The translations under genes and the position numbers were made by a program. A stretch of 64,000 nucleotides of DNA from Pseudotabrizicola sp. Lineage in GTDB: Bacteria > Pseudomonadota > Alphaproteobacteria > Rhodobacterales > Rhodobacteraceae. A model generated the notes under the pieces. It made no database searches. It was not told where the DNA came from and saw only the letters and a list, made by a program, of their open reading frames with translations. Where the stretch lies: the NCBI RefSeq assembly GCF_030684215.1, contig NZ_JAUXOV010000076.1, forward strand, positions 1-64,000, read 5' to 3'. Of the stretch, positions 8,231 through 17,418 are shown in pieces (the stretch's first letter is position 1; every line of letters begins with the position of its first letter).

Positions 8231-9900
8231 GACGCCACCGACATGCCGCGACGGTTGCGAAACAGTAGGGCAGGCACCAGAAGCGCCAAGGCAAACCCAA
8301 CAGCGGGCAGGATCATTTGCAACAAGGCATAGGCTCCGATCAGACGGCGGTTTCCGCCCGAAGACAGGGCGACGGCTTCGGTGGTTAGCGTCTCGATCCT
8401 GCCGCCGCCGATAAGCAGTGTTGGCAGATATTGCCCGACCGACACCGCCCCGCCGACCGCTGCTGCCGTCAGCACAGGGCGCAGCACCATCGGCAGACGC
8501 AACCGCCAAAACACCCGCGACGGCGTGGCTCCCAAGGCCATTCCGGCAACCGCAATCCTCGAGTCCCACGCGCGGTAGGCGGGGGCCAGCGATAAAAAGA
8601 CGTAAGGCAGCACAAAGACCATATGAGCGGCGGAAACCGCCACCCAATGCCCTTCGGCACCGCTGCGCAGGGCCGCGATCTGAAGGCCCGGCAAAAACGC
8701 CACCTGTGGCACCAGCAAGGGCAGATACAGCACCCACAGCGCACCCGATCCGGGCAATAGGGCAAAGCGATGCTCGGCCTCCAGACAGGCCAGCACCAAC
8801 GCAAGTGACAGCGCCGTTGCAAGGGCGGCGATGCCAAGGGTCACCCCCCCGGTGGACACAAGATCAGGGGCGGCGCGCAGCCATGTCCGCAGGGTCAGGC
8901 TTTCTGGCAGCACATCGGGAAACTGCCAAAGGCCCGCCACCGACCACACCGCCAACCCGGCCAGCCCTAAAATAAGCGCACCTGATGTGAGGGCGCCCGC
9001 CACCACAGCGACCCAGCGGGCAACCGGATCTAACCCATGCGCCCGAAGCCCCGCTTCTGCCAGATAGACCAGCAGGCGCCGCGCCAGCCTTTCAGAGCCA
9101 ACCCACAGCCCCAACGCCAGCCCCACCAGCGCCAGTTGTAAAATCGCCCCCGCCGAGGCTGTGGCCCGCCCGGTCAGCATCGGGTCTGCCATCCAGATCA
9201 CCACTTGCACCGAAAGCGTATAGGGACGGGTCGGGCCAAGGATCATCGCCATCTCAACAGCGGTCATCGAATAGGCAAGGACTGCATAAACAGGCAGTCG
9301 CAACTGTCTGTAAAGGCTTGGGAAAACCGAGATCACAAATGCGGCCACGCGGCCCGCGCCAAGGCTTTGCGCCACATTTATGCGGCGCGTTACATCGGTT
9401 TGCGGCAAGGCCGCCAAGGCCATCAGAAACAGAAATGGCACCTCTTTGGTGACCAGACCCAAGGTCAGCGACAAACCGTAGGGATCGTTCAGAATCAACA
9501 GATCAGGCGGGAGCGCCCACCCCGTCGCCCATGGCGACACCAAGCGCACGATCCAGCCCGACGGTGCGATCAAAAAGGCCAGCCCCAAGGCCGCAGCGGC
9601 ATGCGGCACCGACAACAGGGGGGCCAGCATGTGCTGGATCAGCGCAAAGGCCCGCGTGCCCCACAGGCTTGCCACCAATAACAGCGTCACCGCAAGCGAA
9701 AGCGCGGTCGCAGCAACCCCCGTGGTCAAGGACAGGATCGCAGCGCGAGGCAATCCCGGCCAATCAAGAAGCGCGCGCAGGCCCTTGGCATCTTGGGAAA
9801 AAGCCGGGATCACCGTGCCCAGAAGTCCGGCCGCCACCGGCACCACCAGCAGCGCCAGTGTTAGACGGGGGGCCCACCGAAGCAGGCCGCCCGTGCTCAT
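8227..9900 (-). CDS. ynjC: ABC transporter double permease, YnjC-like
   Basis: A 557-residue inner-membrane protein with about 12 hydrophobic helices. It reads as two fused binding-protein-dependent permease halves, as in ThiP, FbpB and YnjC. The EAA-type coupling loops are visible as repeats of the form slGAgr...pslyrqlr and alGAtpsrvfwrlrlp. It is coupled by ATGA overlaps to the upstream binding-protein gene and the downstream ATPase gene, so the three are one operon. Confidence 0.85.
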   Translation of the reverse strand: MSTGGLLRWAPRLTLALLVVPVAAGLLGTVIPAFSQDAKGLRALLDWPGLPRAAILSLTTGVAATALSLAVTLLLVASLWGTRAFALIQHMLAPLLSVPHAAAALGLAFLIAPSGWIVRLVSPWATGWALPPDLLILNDPYGLSLTLGLVTKEVPFLFLMALAALPQTDVTRRINVAQSLGAGRVAAFVISVFPSLYRQLRLPVYAVLAYSMTAVEMAMILGPTRPYTLSVQVVIWMADPMLTGRATASAGAILQLALVGLALGLWVGSERLARRLLVYLAEAGLRAHGLDPVARWVAVVAGALTSGALILGLAGLAVWSVAGLWQFPDVLPESLTLRTWLRAAPDLVSTGGVTLGIAALATALSLALVLACLEAEHRFALLPGSGALWVLYLPLLVPQVAFLPGLQIAALRSGAEGHWVAVSAAHMVFVLPYVFLSLAPAYRAWDSRIAVAGMALGATPSRVFWRLRLPMVLRPVLTAAAVGGAVSVGQYLPTLLIGGGRIETLTTEAVALSSGGNRRLIGAYALLQMILPAVGFALALLVPALLFRNRRGMSVAS

Positions 9901-11096
9901 TGGGCAACGCCGTAGCGTGCGATCCAGTCTTGTCCGATCCGCACCATCCAGCTGCCGTGCGGTTCCAGCAGCGCAGGCCCAAGATCAGCAGGCGACAGGG
10001 TGGCCACGCCCAGTTCCAACGCATCAAAGCGAGCGCGGTCGGTGTCGGCAAGTGAGGAAAGATCCAGAACAGTCTGGAATCCCAGAATATTCGGGTCTTG
10101 CGCGCGGGCCTGAATTTCCGGGTCCAAAAGCAGATTGGCCACCACTTGCGCGCCTGCCTGATGGGCGGCGTTAAACGGAATGGCCACAAAGGACGCGTTG
10201 CCGATCGTGCCGCCCTCAAGTGTGAAGGTGCGCACAGTATCGGCCAGGTTTCCGGCGGCGATTTCGGCGCTTGCGCGGCCGGGGTTCAGGGCAAAGCCTA
10301 CATCCACCTCGGCATCGGCCAGAAGCTGCCCAAGCGCGGGTTCGTTTTGCGGATAGGCCTTTCCCGCCCGCCACAGCGCCGGGGTTACTTCGTCCAGCCA
10401 CGCCCACATGGGGGCGACTGTCGCATCATACGTCGCTTCATCCAGCGGTTGTTGCATCACCGACGGGTCGGCCAGAGTGCCGTAAGCCACCTGTTTGAGG
10501 AAAGTGGTTCCCAGATAATCGGGCGGTTGCGGATAGCTGAAGCGACCGGGGTTCGCGATGATCCAGTCTTTCAGCGCGGCAAGACTGCGGGGCGGTTCGG
10601 GCAAGCGGGTGCTGTCATATTCAAAGACGAATTGCGCCATGGCCCAAGGCGATTCGAAACCTTCGGTCGGCAGGGTGAAATCGGTCACCACAGCCGGTTT
10701 TCCGGCCACATCCATCAACGGCCAGTTCGGCAATTGTTCCGCAAAGGGGCCAAACAGCAGTCCCTGATCCTTCATCGCGGCAAAATTCTCGCCGTTGATC
10801 CAGATAAGGTCCACCGCGCCGCCCGTGGTGATGCCTGCATCCCGCTCGCCCAGCACACGCGCGACCGCGTCTGCGGTTGAGGCGAGTTTGACATGTTCAA
10901 TCGAGACGCCATGGCGCGCCTGTGCCTGCTCACCAACCCAGGCGATAAAATCGTTGATTTTCGGATCACCACCCCAGGCGTGCCAATAAACCGTCTGCCC
11001 CTTGGCTGCTTCAAGCGTGCTGTCCCATGCGGTTTGTGCCTGAGCGGGCAGGGCCAACATAAGGGCGGAGGCAAGTAGGAAATGGCGTCTGTTCAT
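9897..11096 (-). CDS. ynjB: ABC transporter substrate-binding protein, YnjB-like
   Basis: A 399-residue periplasmic binding protein. The N-terminus MNRRHFLLASALMLALPAQA is a signal peptide with an RRxFL core that could use Tat export. The mature part fits the type II binding-protein fold of the YnjB family (WHAWGGDPKINDFIAW near the start). The ATG at 11096 is preferred over a much longer upstream frame, which would bury the signal peptide. I looked for a TPP riboswitch upstream and did not see its conserved core. Confidence 0.85.
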   Translation of the reverse strand: MNRRHFLLASALMLALPAQAQTAWDSTLEAAKGQTVYWHAWGGDPKINDFIAWVGEQAQARHGVSIEHVKLASTADAVARVLGERDAGITTGGAVDLIWINGENFAAMKDQGLLFGPFAEQLPNWPLMDVAGKPAVVTDFTLPTEGFESPWAMAQFVFEYDSTRLPEPPRSLAALKDWIIANPGRFSYPQPPDYLGTTFLKQVAYGTLADPSVMQQPLDEATYDATVAPMWAWLDEVTPALWRAGKAYPQNEPALGQLLADAEVDVGFALNPGRASAEIAAGNLADTVRTFTLEGGTIGNASFVAIPFNAAHQAGAQVVANLLLDPEIQARAQDPNILGFQTVLDLSSLADTDRARFDALELGVATLSPADLGPALLEPHGSWMVRIGQDWIARYGVAQ

Positions 11097-11310
11097 GGGA
11101 ACCCCTGTGTGATGAACTTGTCGGCGGCCGTGCCCGCTTGTCGCGGGTAACGTCTTCGGGATAGGCAGGGCAGACCCTTGCGTGCAAGGAGAAATTGGAC
11201 TGGACAACTGTTCGTGACGGTCAGTCACACCTGCGCCAGCCCGTGTAACGAACGCCCGGTTTGCAACGAATGCGCCGGATTGAAGCAGGCGGTAGGGGAG
11301 TGGACAGATC

Positions 11311-11940
11311 ATGCTGGACGGGGTCATGCGCAGATGGATCGACCCACCCCTGAACCGGGGAGGACACTGGTTGGCAGCGCGCGGGGCGACGGCGGATGGG
11401 GTCACGCTGGTGGGGCTGGGATTCGGGTTGTTGGGAGCGGTGCTGCTGGCGGTGGGGATGCCGGGCTGGCTTGCGCTTGTGCCCTTGTTGATCGGGCGGG
11501 TGATGGACGGGTTGGATGGGGCCGTGGCGCGCGCGACATTCAAGACGGATTTCGGTGGCTATTTCGACATTTTTTGCGACTTCGTGTTCTATGCCGCGAT
11601 TCCCTTGGCCTTTGTCTTGCGTGATCCGGGCCAGAATGCGGTTGCCGGTGCCTTTCTTCTGGCCGCTTTCTACATCAATGCTGCCAGTTTTCTGGGCTAT
11701 GCGATTATTGCGGCGAAACGGCGCATGAGCACCACGCAGCAGGGCGAAAAATCACTCTATTACGCGGTTGGGCTGTTGGAGGGGACAGAGACCATCGCGT
11801 TTTTCACGCTGCTGTGTCTGGTGCCGTCGGTATTCCCGGCTGCTGCTTTGGTGTTTGGTGGCTTGTGCCTTGTCACGGCCTCGGCCCGCGTGGTGCTGGG
11901 GCGTCGCGCCTTTTATGATGCGCCCTCGGGTCGCGATTAG
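11311..11940 (+). CDS. ynjF: CDP-alcohol phosphatidyltransferase, YnjF-like
   Basis: A 209-residue membrane enzyme of the CDP-alcohol phosphatidyltransferase family. It transfers a phosphatidyl-type group from a CDP-alcohol to an acceptor alcohol. The catalytic motif D-G-x2-A-R-x8-G-x3-D-x3-D is complete in MDGLDGAVAR...GGYFDIFCD. Four to six hydrophobic segments follow the family pattern. In enterobacteria ynjF lies beside ynjBCD; here the same gene is divergent from them, so the association is conserved although the arrangement differs. The acceptor is unknown. Its stop overlaps the convergent photolyase-like gene by four bases. Confidence 0.85.
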   Translation: MLDGVMRRWIDPPLNRGGHWLAARGATADGVTLVGLGFGLLGAVLLAVGMPGWLALVPLLIGRVMDGLDGAVARATFKTDFGGYFDIFCDFVFYAAIPLAFVLRDPGQNAVAGAFLLAAFYINAASFLGYAIIAAKRRMSTTQQGEKSLYYAVGLLEGTETIAFFTLLCLVPSVFPAAALVFGGLCLVTASARVVLGRRAFYDAPSGRD

Positions 11941-13139
11941 ACCAGAGCCCGCGCGCTTTGATGAAAGCGGAAAAAGCCGTGTGTGGCATGCGGCCAAAGT
12001 GCGGCATCATAGGGCCGCATCGCCCGGATCAACCTGATGTTTTCCGCCGCGAGCCGCGCATCAAGCAAGCCAATCAATCCCGCAACCGGTCCAACGGGGG
12101 CAAAGGGCGTGACGATCTGCACCGCAGCCGTCTGGCGCGCCCAGGCCACCAGCGCATCAACTGCGCCCGGTCCCTGAACAGGGCCGTGCAGGCCCGCAAG
12201 ACCAGACCCAAGCCGCCGGGTGCAATCCTCGACCGCAACGCGAAGGAACCTCTTTATCAGCGGGGACACAGGACGAGGAGACCGGGCATCAGGGGCCAGC
12301 AGAATCGCAGTCGAGTGCGGGCGCAACCCGGCTTCCAGCAACCAGTCGGGCGACAGATCTTCTTCATGCAACAGCAGCGCGGTCGGCAGGTGGCGGTCCC
12401 ACGCACCGCCCTGTGGGCAGGGTCCAGCAGGCGGATTGGATGGCCCCGCGACAGCAAAGGCCGTTTGCGCCAGACCCTTAGGCCAAAAACGCCCGTCGGT
12501 GAGGGTGGTGATCACCTCTGCCCGCGCCAGATAGGATTTGCCCGGCGTATGCAACCCTGCAACCCAACGCCAGGACAGCGTGTTCGAGGCCGGGTCACCA
12601 TCCAGCAGGTGGCGCAAAAAGAAATCCGCGCCCAATTCCCAAGGCAGTTTCAGGGTGTAGATCCAGATAGAGGCAAAGCACATGCGCTGGTGATTGTGCA
12701 GATATCCGGTCCCGGTCAGGTCGCGCGCCCAGCCGTCAAACCCCTCGATCCCGGTCTTGCCTGCACAGGCCGCTTCATAGGTGTGGGTCAGGTCGCGGTC
12801 CCGGTCCAGACGGGCAAGGCCCGCGTAAACCCCGGCCTGGGTTTCGCGCCAGACCTGCGGACGCATCTCCAGCCAGCCCTTCCAATAGGCACGCCACAAC
12901 ACTTCGGCCACAAAACTATCGGCCCGATCACCATGGGCGGCGCGTGCGGCCTTGATCACCTCGGCCTCGGTCAGCAGCCGGTGCCGCAGATAGGGAGACA
13001 GTTGCGACACATGAGGATGGCCGGGGCGGTGCAGGTTGCGATTCTTTGTATAATCATCACCTGCAACCGGAATAAACCGGGCAAGCTGCGCAAGGGCGTG
13101 GCTGCGCGTCGCATCGCGAGGGGGCGGGATCATCTCCAT
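11937..13139 (-). CDS. photolyase/cryptochrome-like protein with apparently permuted domains
   Basis: A 400-residue protein. Residues ~1-215 resemble the FAD-binding (C-terminal) half of DNA photolyases: RNLHRPGHPHVSQLSPYLR, EVLWRAYWKG, TGIEGFDGWARDL, GTGYLHNHQRMCFAS, then LLDGDPASNTLSWRWVAG. Residues ~240-400 resemble the Rossmann-type antenna half that normally comes first: LLLHEEDLSPDWL, a core helix, and the closing HGFFRFHQSA. So the order appears reversed relative to classical photolyases. It may repair UV lesions or sense light; the conserved flavin-pocket residues favour FAD binding. The function of the C-terminal half is uncertain. Confidence 0.75.
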   Translation of the reverse strand: MEMIPPPRDATRSHALAQLARFIPVAGDDYTKNRNLHRPGHPHVSQLSPYLRHRLLTEAEVIKAARAAHGDRADSFVAEVLWRAYWKGWLEMRPQVWRETQAGVYAGLARLDRDRDLTHTYEAACAGKTGIEGFDGWARDLTGTGYLHNHQRMCFASIWIYTLKLPWELGADFFLRHLLDGDPASNTLSWRWVAGLHTPGKSYLARAEVITTLTDGRFWPKGLAQTAFAVAGPSNPPAGPCPQGGAWDRHLPTALLLHEEDLSPDWLLEAGLRPHSTAILLAPDARSPRPVSPLIKRFLRVAVEDCTRRLGSGLAGLHGPVQGPGAVDALVAWARQTAAVQIVTPFAPVGPVAGLIGLLDARLAAENIRLIRAMRPYDAALWPHATHGFFRFHQSARALV

Positions 13140-13302
13140 TGTCAGCGGGAACTAGGGCACACGCCCCTGTGATCAAGACTGGCGGGCCTGCATCTGCAGA
13201 GATGAAAAAACCGCCTGCCCTTGCGGCCCCCGCATCGCCCTACTAAGACTCTGTCAACCACCGCCCCGTATTCAGCTATCAGACATCAAAGAGGCAGGCC
13301 CC

Positions 13303-13935
13303 ATGCGCGACCCCGTAGATTACTTCACGAATAACCTTGTTCCTATGGTTGTCGAACAGACCAGCCGTGGGGAACGCGCCTATGATATCTTCTCGCGCCT
13401 GCTCAAAGAGCGGATCATTTTTGTAAACGGCCCTGTTCACGATGGCATGTCCACGCTGGTGGTCGCACAGCTTTTGCACCTTGAAGCGGAAAATCCATCG
13501 AAAGAAATCTCGATGTATATCAACTCGCCCGGCGGCTCTGTCGTGGCAGGGATGAGCATTTACGACACGATGCAGTATATCCGGCCAAAGGTGTCAACGC
13601 TGGTCTGCGGGCTGGCGGCGTCGATGGGGTCGGTGATCGCTGTCGGGGGGGCAAAGGGGCAGCGCTTCTCGCTGCCGAATGCCGAATTTCTTGTGCACCA
13701 GCCCTCGGGCGGCATGCAGGGAACCGCCGCTGACATCATGATCTCGGCCCGCCACATCGAACAGACCCGTGAACGGATGTATCAGCTTTACATGCGCCAC
13801 ACCGGGCAAGACTACGACACGGTGCGCGCCGCAATGGAGCGTGACAAGTGGATGACCCCGGAAGAAGCGAAAGAATGGGGCCATATTGATGAGATCGTCG
13901 CCAACCGCGACAAGTTGGATGACACGACGAAGTGA
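13303..13935 (+). CDS. clpP: ATP-dependent Clp protease proteolytic subunit
   Basis: A 210-residue serine peptidase that forms the double-heptamer chamber of ClpXP/ClpAP. The catalytic triad is intact: Ser107 in LAASMGS, His132 in FLVHQPSGG and Asp181 in ERDKWM. The YINSPGGSV oxyanion-loop motif is present. The ATG at 13303 follows a purine-rich AGAGG element. It lies just upstream of clpX on the same strand, the common alphaproteobacterial arrangement. Confidence 0.97.
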   Translation: MRDPVDYFTNNLVPMVVEQTSRGERAYDIFSRLLKERIIFVNGPVHDGMSTLVVAQLLHLEAENPSKEISMYINSPGGSVVAGMSIYDTMQYIRPKVSTLVCGLAASMGSVIAVGGAKGQRFSLPNAEFLVHQPSGGMQGTAADIMISARHIEQTRERMYQLYMRHTGQDYDTVRAAMERDKWMTPEEAKEWGHIDEIVANRDKLDDTTK

Positions 13936-13941
13936 CGTTTT

Positions 13942-13968
13942 GCCCCCCGTGCGATGTGTCCGGGGGGC
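13942..13968 (+). terminator. hairpin between clpP and clpX
   Basis: GCCCCCCG and CGGGGGGC form a perfect eight-pair stem with an 11-nt loop just after the clpP stop. The following GATTTGAC is only weakly T-rich, so it may act as an attenuator or mRNA-stabilising hairpin rather than a full terminator, letting some transcription continue into clpX. Confidence 0.5.
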
Positions 13969-14033
13969 GATTTGACATTGTGGAGGGTTGAGGCTTGGCC
14001 TAGACTTTCCTTTGACAAGGCTTGAGGAAACCC

Positions 14034-15299
14034 ATGGCGAACAATTCCGGCGACAGCAAGAACACGCTTTACTGTTCCTTCTGCGGCAAAAGCCAGCACG
14101 AGGTGCGAAAGCTGATTGCCGGTCCCACAGTGTTTATCTGCGATGAATGCGTCGAACTTTGCATGGATATCATCCGCGAAGAAACCAAGACGACCGGTCT
14201 GAAATCTACCGATGGTGTGCCGACTCCGCGCGATATCTGCAAAGTTCTGGATGATTATGTGATCGGTCAGATCCACGCCAAGCGCGTGCTGTCGGTCGCG
14301 GTTCACAACCACTACAAGCGGCTGAACCATTCGTCCAAGTCCGACATCGAACTGTCGAAATCCAACATCCTGCTGATTGGCCCGACCGGGTGCGGCAAGA
14401 CGCTGCTGGCGCAAACGCTGGCGCGCATTCTGGATGTGCCGTTCACCATGGCCGACGCTACCACGCTGACCGAAGCTGGATATGTCGGTGAAGATGTCGA
14501 AAACATCATCCTGAAACTGTTGCAGGCCAGCGAATACAACGTCGAACGCGCTCAGCGCGGCATCGTCTACATCGACGAAGTTGATAAAATCACCCGTAAA
14601 TCTGACAACCCGTCGATCACCCGCGATGTGTCGGGCGAAGGTGTGCAGCAGGCGCTGTTGAAGATCATGGAAGGCACCGTGGCTTCGGTTCCGCCGCAGG
14701 GTGGGCGCAAGCATCCTCAGCAGGAATTCCTGCAGGTGGACACCACGAATATTCTGTTCATATGCGGCGGTGCTTTTGCGGGTCTGGAAAAGATCATCGC
14801 GCAGCGCGGCAAGGGGTCAGGCATTGGCTTTGGTGCCGATGTGAAAGACCCCGATGCCCGCGGCGTGGGCGAATTGTTCATGGAGTTGGAACCCGAAGAT
14901 CTGCTGAAGTTCGGCCTGATCCCGGAATTTGTCGGCCGCCTGCCGGTGATCGCAACCCTGACCGATCTGGACGAAGCGGCGCTGGTCACCATTCTGACCG
15001 AACCGAAGAACGCGCTGGTCAAACAGTATCAGCGCCTGTTCGACATTGAAGGCGTGAAGCTGACCTTTACCCCCGATGCTCTGGTCGCCATCGCCAAGCG
15101 CGCCATCAAGCGCAAGACCGGCGCGCGCGGCTTGCGTTCGATCATGGAAGATATCTTGCTGGACACCATGTTTGAACTGCCGGGGATGGAAGGCGTGCAA
15201 GAAGTTGTCGTCAAGGACGAGGCGGTAAACGCCGGGGCCAAGCCGATGCTGGTGTACACCGAAGCGCCGAAGAAGAAAGAAACTGCGAATGCGGGCTGA
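14034..15299 (+). CDS. clpX: Clp protease ATP-binding subunit ClpX
   Basis: A 421-residue AAA+ unfoldase that feeds substrates to ClpP. The N-terminal zinc domain has Cys pairs CSFC and CDEC. Walker A is GPTGCGKT, Walker [11 protein letters not shown], with sensor and arginine-finger regions downstream, and the ClpP-docking IGF-type loop lies in [10 protein letters not shown]. The start [10 protein letters not shown] at 14034 is preferred over an upstream in-frame start that adds four residues. Length matches the family. Confidence 0.97.
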   Translation: MANNSGDSKNTLYCSFCGKSQHEVRKLIAGPTVFICDECVELCMDIIREETKTTGLKSTDGVPTPRDICKVLDDYVIGQIHAKRVLSVAVHNHYKRLNHSSKSDIELSKSNILLIGPTGCGKTLLAQTLARILDVPFTMADATTLTEAGYVGEDVENIILKLLQASEYNVERAQRGIVYIDEVDKITRKSDNPSITRDVSGEGVQQALLKIMEGTVASVPPQGGRKHPQQEFLQVDTTNILFICGGAFAGLEKIIAQRGKGSGIGFGADVKDPDARGVGELFMELEPEDLLKFGLIPEFVGRLPVIATLTDLDEAALVTILTEPKNALVKQYQRLFDIEGVKLTFTPDALVAIAKRAIKRKTGARGLRSIMEDILLDTMFELPGMEGVQEVVVKDEAVNAGAKPMLVYTEAPKKKETANAG

Positions 15300-15327
15300 C
15301 AGCCTGCGCGCTGATTGACCGGGGAAG

Positions 15328-15351
15328 GGCAGGCCAGTGGCCTGCCTTTTT
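15328..15351 (+). terminator. Rho-independent terminator after clpX
   Basis: GGCAGGCC-AGT-GGCCTGCC forms a perfect eight-pair stem followed by five T residues, 28 bases after the clpX stop. Confidence 0.93.
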
Positions 15352-15477
15352 CATGGCATCGGCCGCTTTGTTCCCGACGCATCAGATCCGGGCAATAACC
15401 AGCCGCCCGCTTCGGCTTGACACTGGACCTTGGTCGTCATTTCCGCCATATCAGGCACAAGTAACCGGAGGCTCCCG

Positions 15478-15852
15478 ATGTATTTCCTCAAGCGCCTGCT
15501 GACATGGTGGAACAGCCAGACCCTCGGCACCCAGATCTTTACCGCCCGCAAGGGGATAAAGGTGGGCGAGGATGATCAGGGCAATATCTATTACCAGACC
15601 GCAGACGCCAAAAAGCGCTGGATCATTTACAACGGCGACATGGAGGCAACCCGTGTGTCGCCCGATTGGCATGGCTGGCTGCATTTCACGTGGGATGATC
15701 CGCCAACCAAGGCCCCGCTGACCCACAAGGTCTGGGAAAAGCCGCATCAGGAAAACCTGACCGGAACCGTCGGTGCCTATGCGCCCGCCGGGTCGCTGCG
15801 TCGCACCACGCCCGCGCCACGCGCCGATTACGAAGCGTGGCAGCCTGAATAA
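15478..15852 (+). CDS. NADH:ubiquinone oxidoreductase accessory subunit, NDUFA12 family
   Basis: A 124-residue supernumerary complex I subunit of the NDUFA12/B17.2 family, found in alphaproteobacteria and mitochondria. Family features seen are GNIYYQ, RRWIIYNG-like [17 protein letters not shown] and [18 protein letters not shown] element precedes the ATG at 15478. Its stop overlaps the next start as TAATG, coupling it to mlaD although the functions differ. Confidence 0.92.
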   Translation: MYFLKRLLTWWNSQTLGTQIFTARKGIKVGEDDQGNIYYQTADAKKRWIIYNGDMEATRVSPDWHGWLHFTWDDPPTKAPLTHKVWEKPHQENLTGTVGAYAPAGSLRRTTPAPRADYEAWQPE

Positions 15853-16322
15853 TGGCTTCGGAACGCGCTGAAATTTTCGCGGGTGCTGCGGTGCTGGCTG
15901 TCGCTGTGGGTTTTCTGGCCTATGCCGCCAATTCTTCCGGGTTGATGACGCGGGTGGGGGAAACCTATCCGCTGACCGCCAGCTTTCGGGGCATGGATGG
16001 AATCAACATAGGCTCTGATGTGCGCATGGCGGGCATCAAGGTTGGCACGATCAGTGACATGCGACTGAACCCGCAAACGTTTTTTGCCGACGCGACGATC
16101 CAGCTGCGTAAAGACATCCTGCTGCCCGAAGACAGCGCGATCCTGATCTCATCCGAGGGTTTGCTTGGCGGTAACTTTGTCGAGATCATTCCCGGCGGAT
16201 CGCTGGAAAATCTGGCTCCCGGCGATGAGATTGAAGACACCCAAGGGGCAGTCAGCCTGATCACGCTGTTGATGAAATTCGTCAGCGGCGGCTCTGACGC
16301 GCCGGCGAGTGCTGAAGAATGA
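15852..16322 (+). CDS. mlaD: outer-membrane lipid asymmetry protein MlaD
   Basis: A 156-residue MCE-domain protein, the membrane-anchored substrate-binding ring of the Mla phospholipid transporter. An N-terminal anchor helix (~9-28) precedes the MCE domain (YPLTASFRGMDGINIGSDVRMAGIKVGT) and a short acidic tail. The partner genes mlaE, mlaF and mlaC are not in the window. It starts inside the NDUFA12 stop and overlaps the next gene by ATGA. Confidence 0.92.
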   Translation: MASERAEIFAGAAVLAVAVGFLAYAANSSGLMTRVGETYPLTASFRGMDGINIGSDVRMAGIKVGTISDMRLNPQTFFADATIQLRKDILLPEDSAILISSEGLLGGNFVEIIPGGSLENLAPGDEIEDTQGAVSLITLLMKFVSGGSDAPASAEE

Positions 16323-16756
16323 ACCGGCTTTGCATTCTGGCGCTGCTGCTGGCCCCAACTCTGGCCTCTACGCCGGGGATGGCGCAGGAAATGGCTTCGG
16401 CTCCGGGGGGCACGCTGCGGTTTCTGGATAAGGTGACAGGCCGGGTTCAGGATCTGTCGCTGTCGCGCGGGCAGTCTGTGCGGTTGGGTCGCCTGACAGT
16501 GCAACTGGATGAATGCCGCTATCCACGCGACAACCCGGCAGCGGATGCGCAGGCGCATATGACCGTGATGGACACCGCTGCGGCACAGCCGATGTTTGCA
16601 GGTTGGATGCTGGCCTCTAGCCCGGCGCTGTCAGCGATGGATCATCCGCGCTATGATATCTGGGTGTTGTCCTGCGAGTCCGGCTTTGTAGCGCCAGAGG
16701 TGACAGAGCCTGTCGAAGACCCCGACGCGCCGCTGGAAGAAATCAACGAAGGGTAG
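16319..16756 (+). CDS. DUF2155 domain-containing exported protein
   Basis: A 145-residue protein with an N-terminal signal peptide (hydrophobic to ~22, cleavage likely after GMAQ). It has the DUF2155 pattern: LDKVTGR, the LDECRYP cysteine segment and DIWVLSCES. The gene sits after mlaD in many Rhodobacterales. The molecular role is unknown; a cell-envelope function is suggested by context. Its 3' end overlaps the convergent aat gene by about 106 bases, mainly through an acidic tail ([19 protein letters not shown]). Confidence 0.88.
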   Translation: MNRLCILALLLAPTLASTPGMAQEMASAPGGTLRFLDKVTGRVQDLSLSRGQSVRLGRLTVQLDECRYPRDNPAADAQAHMTVMDTAAAQPMFAGWMLASSPALSAMDHPRYDIWVLSCESGFVAPEVTEPVEDPDAPLEEINEG

Positions 16757-17361
16757 GGCGCATAGCCGGGCGGAGCGAAGTGCGCCTGCCGCCCAAGTGC
16801 CCGTTCCAGTCTGCTATGATACTCGGCACGTGGAATTTCCTGCGCGCCAAGGCTGGCCAGATGCGGTGTCAGAAATTGCGTGTCAAACAGGGTGAACCCG
16901 CCCGCGCGCAAGCGATGAATCAGCCAAGATAGCGCAATTTTTGACGCATCGGTGCGGCGCGAGAACATCGATTCGCCAAAAAACGCCGACCCCAGCACCA
17001 CGCCGTAAACGCCACCGATCAGTGTGGCCCCATCCCAGACCTCCAGACTGTGCGCGCGCCCCTGATCATGCAGGGCGCGGTAGAGCGCAAAGATCTGATC
17101 GTTGATCCACGTCTCGTCGCGGTCGGCACAGGCCGCAACCACGCCGGCAAAATCGGTGTCAACCGTCACGCGGTAGTCAGCGCGCAGCAGGGAGCGTCGC
17201 AGGCTGCGCGAGATGTGAAAATGGTCAAGCGCGAACACGCCCCGCCTGCGCGGATCAACCCAGTGAATGGTGGGGTCAGTTGCAGATTCTGCCATGGGAA
17301 AAATCCCCATGCCATAGGCGCGAAGCAGAATATCGGGGGTGATTTCGGTCTGATGGGGCAT
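16651..17361 (-). CDS. aat: leucyl/phenylalanyl-tRNA-protein transferase
   Basis: A 236-residue N-end-rule enzyme that adds Leu or Phe to proteins with N-terminal Lys or Arg for ClpS/ClpAP degradation. Conserved segments are [30 protein letters not shown] and [15 protein letters not shown] followed by [14 protein letters not shown]. The start is set at the ATG at 17361; a TTG at 17385 would add eight residues. The final ~30 residues (Ser/Gly-rich) are antisense to the DUF2155 gene and exceed the normal end of the family, so they may be a late extension. Confidence 0.92.
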   Translation of the reverse strand: MPHQTEITPDILLRAYGMGIFPMAESATDPTIHWVDPRRRGVFALDHFHISRSLRRSLLRADYRVTVDTDFAGVVAACADRDETWINDQIFALYRALHDQGRAHSLEVWDGATLIGGVYGVVLGSAFFGESMFSRRTDASKIALSWLIHRLRAGGFTLFDTQFLTPHLASLGAQEIPRAEYHSRLERALGRQAHFAPPGYAPYPSLISSSGASGSSTGSVTSGATKPDSQDNTQIS

Positions 17362-17390
17362 CAATGAACGCTCAAACCGGGACAATAGTG

Positions 17391-17414
17391 AAAAGGGGGC
17401 CAGCGGCCCCCTTT
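17391..17414 (-). terminator. terminator after accC
   Basis: Read on the minus strand, GGGGGCC-GCT-GGCCCCC is a perfect seven-pair stem followed by TTTT, starting a few bases after the accC stop. It closes the accBC operon before aat. Confidence 0.8.
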
Positions 17415-17418
17415 CAGA

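Noticed and set aside
11097-11310. Possible TPP riboswitch before ynjB
   Set aside because: Looked for the conserved CTGAGA and related core segments on the minus strand and did not find them.
13180-13302. Heat-shock (sigma-32) promoter before clpP
   Set aside because: CTTGCGG and CCCCGCAT elements occur but are too close together to fit the consensus spacing.
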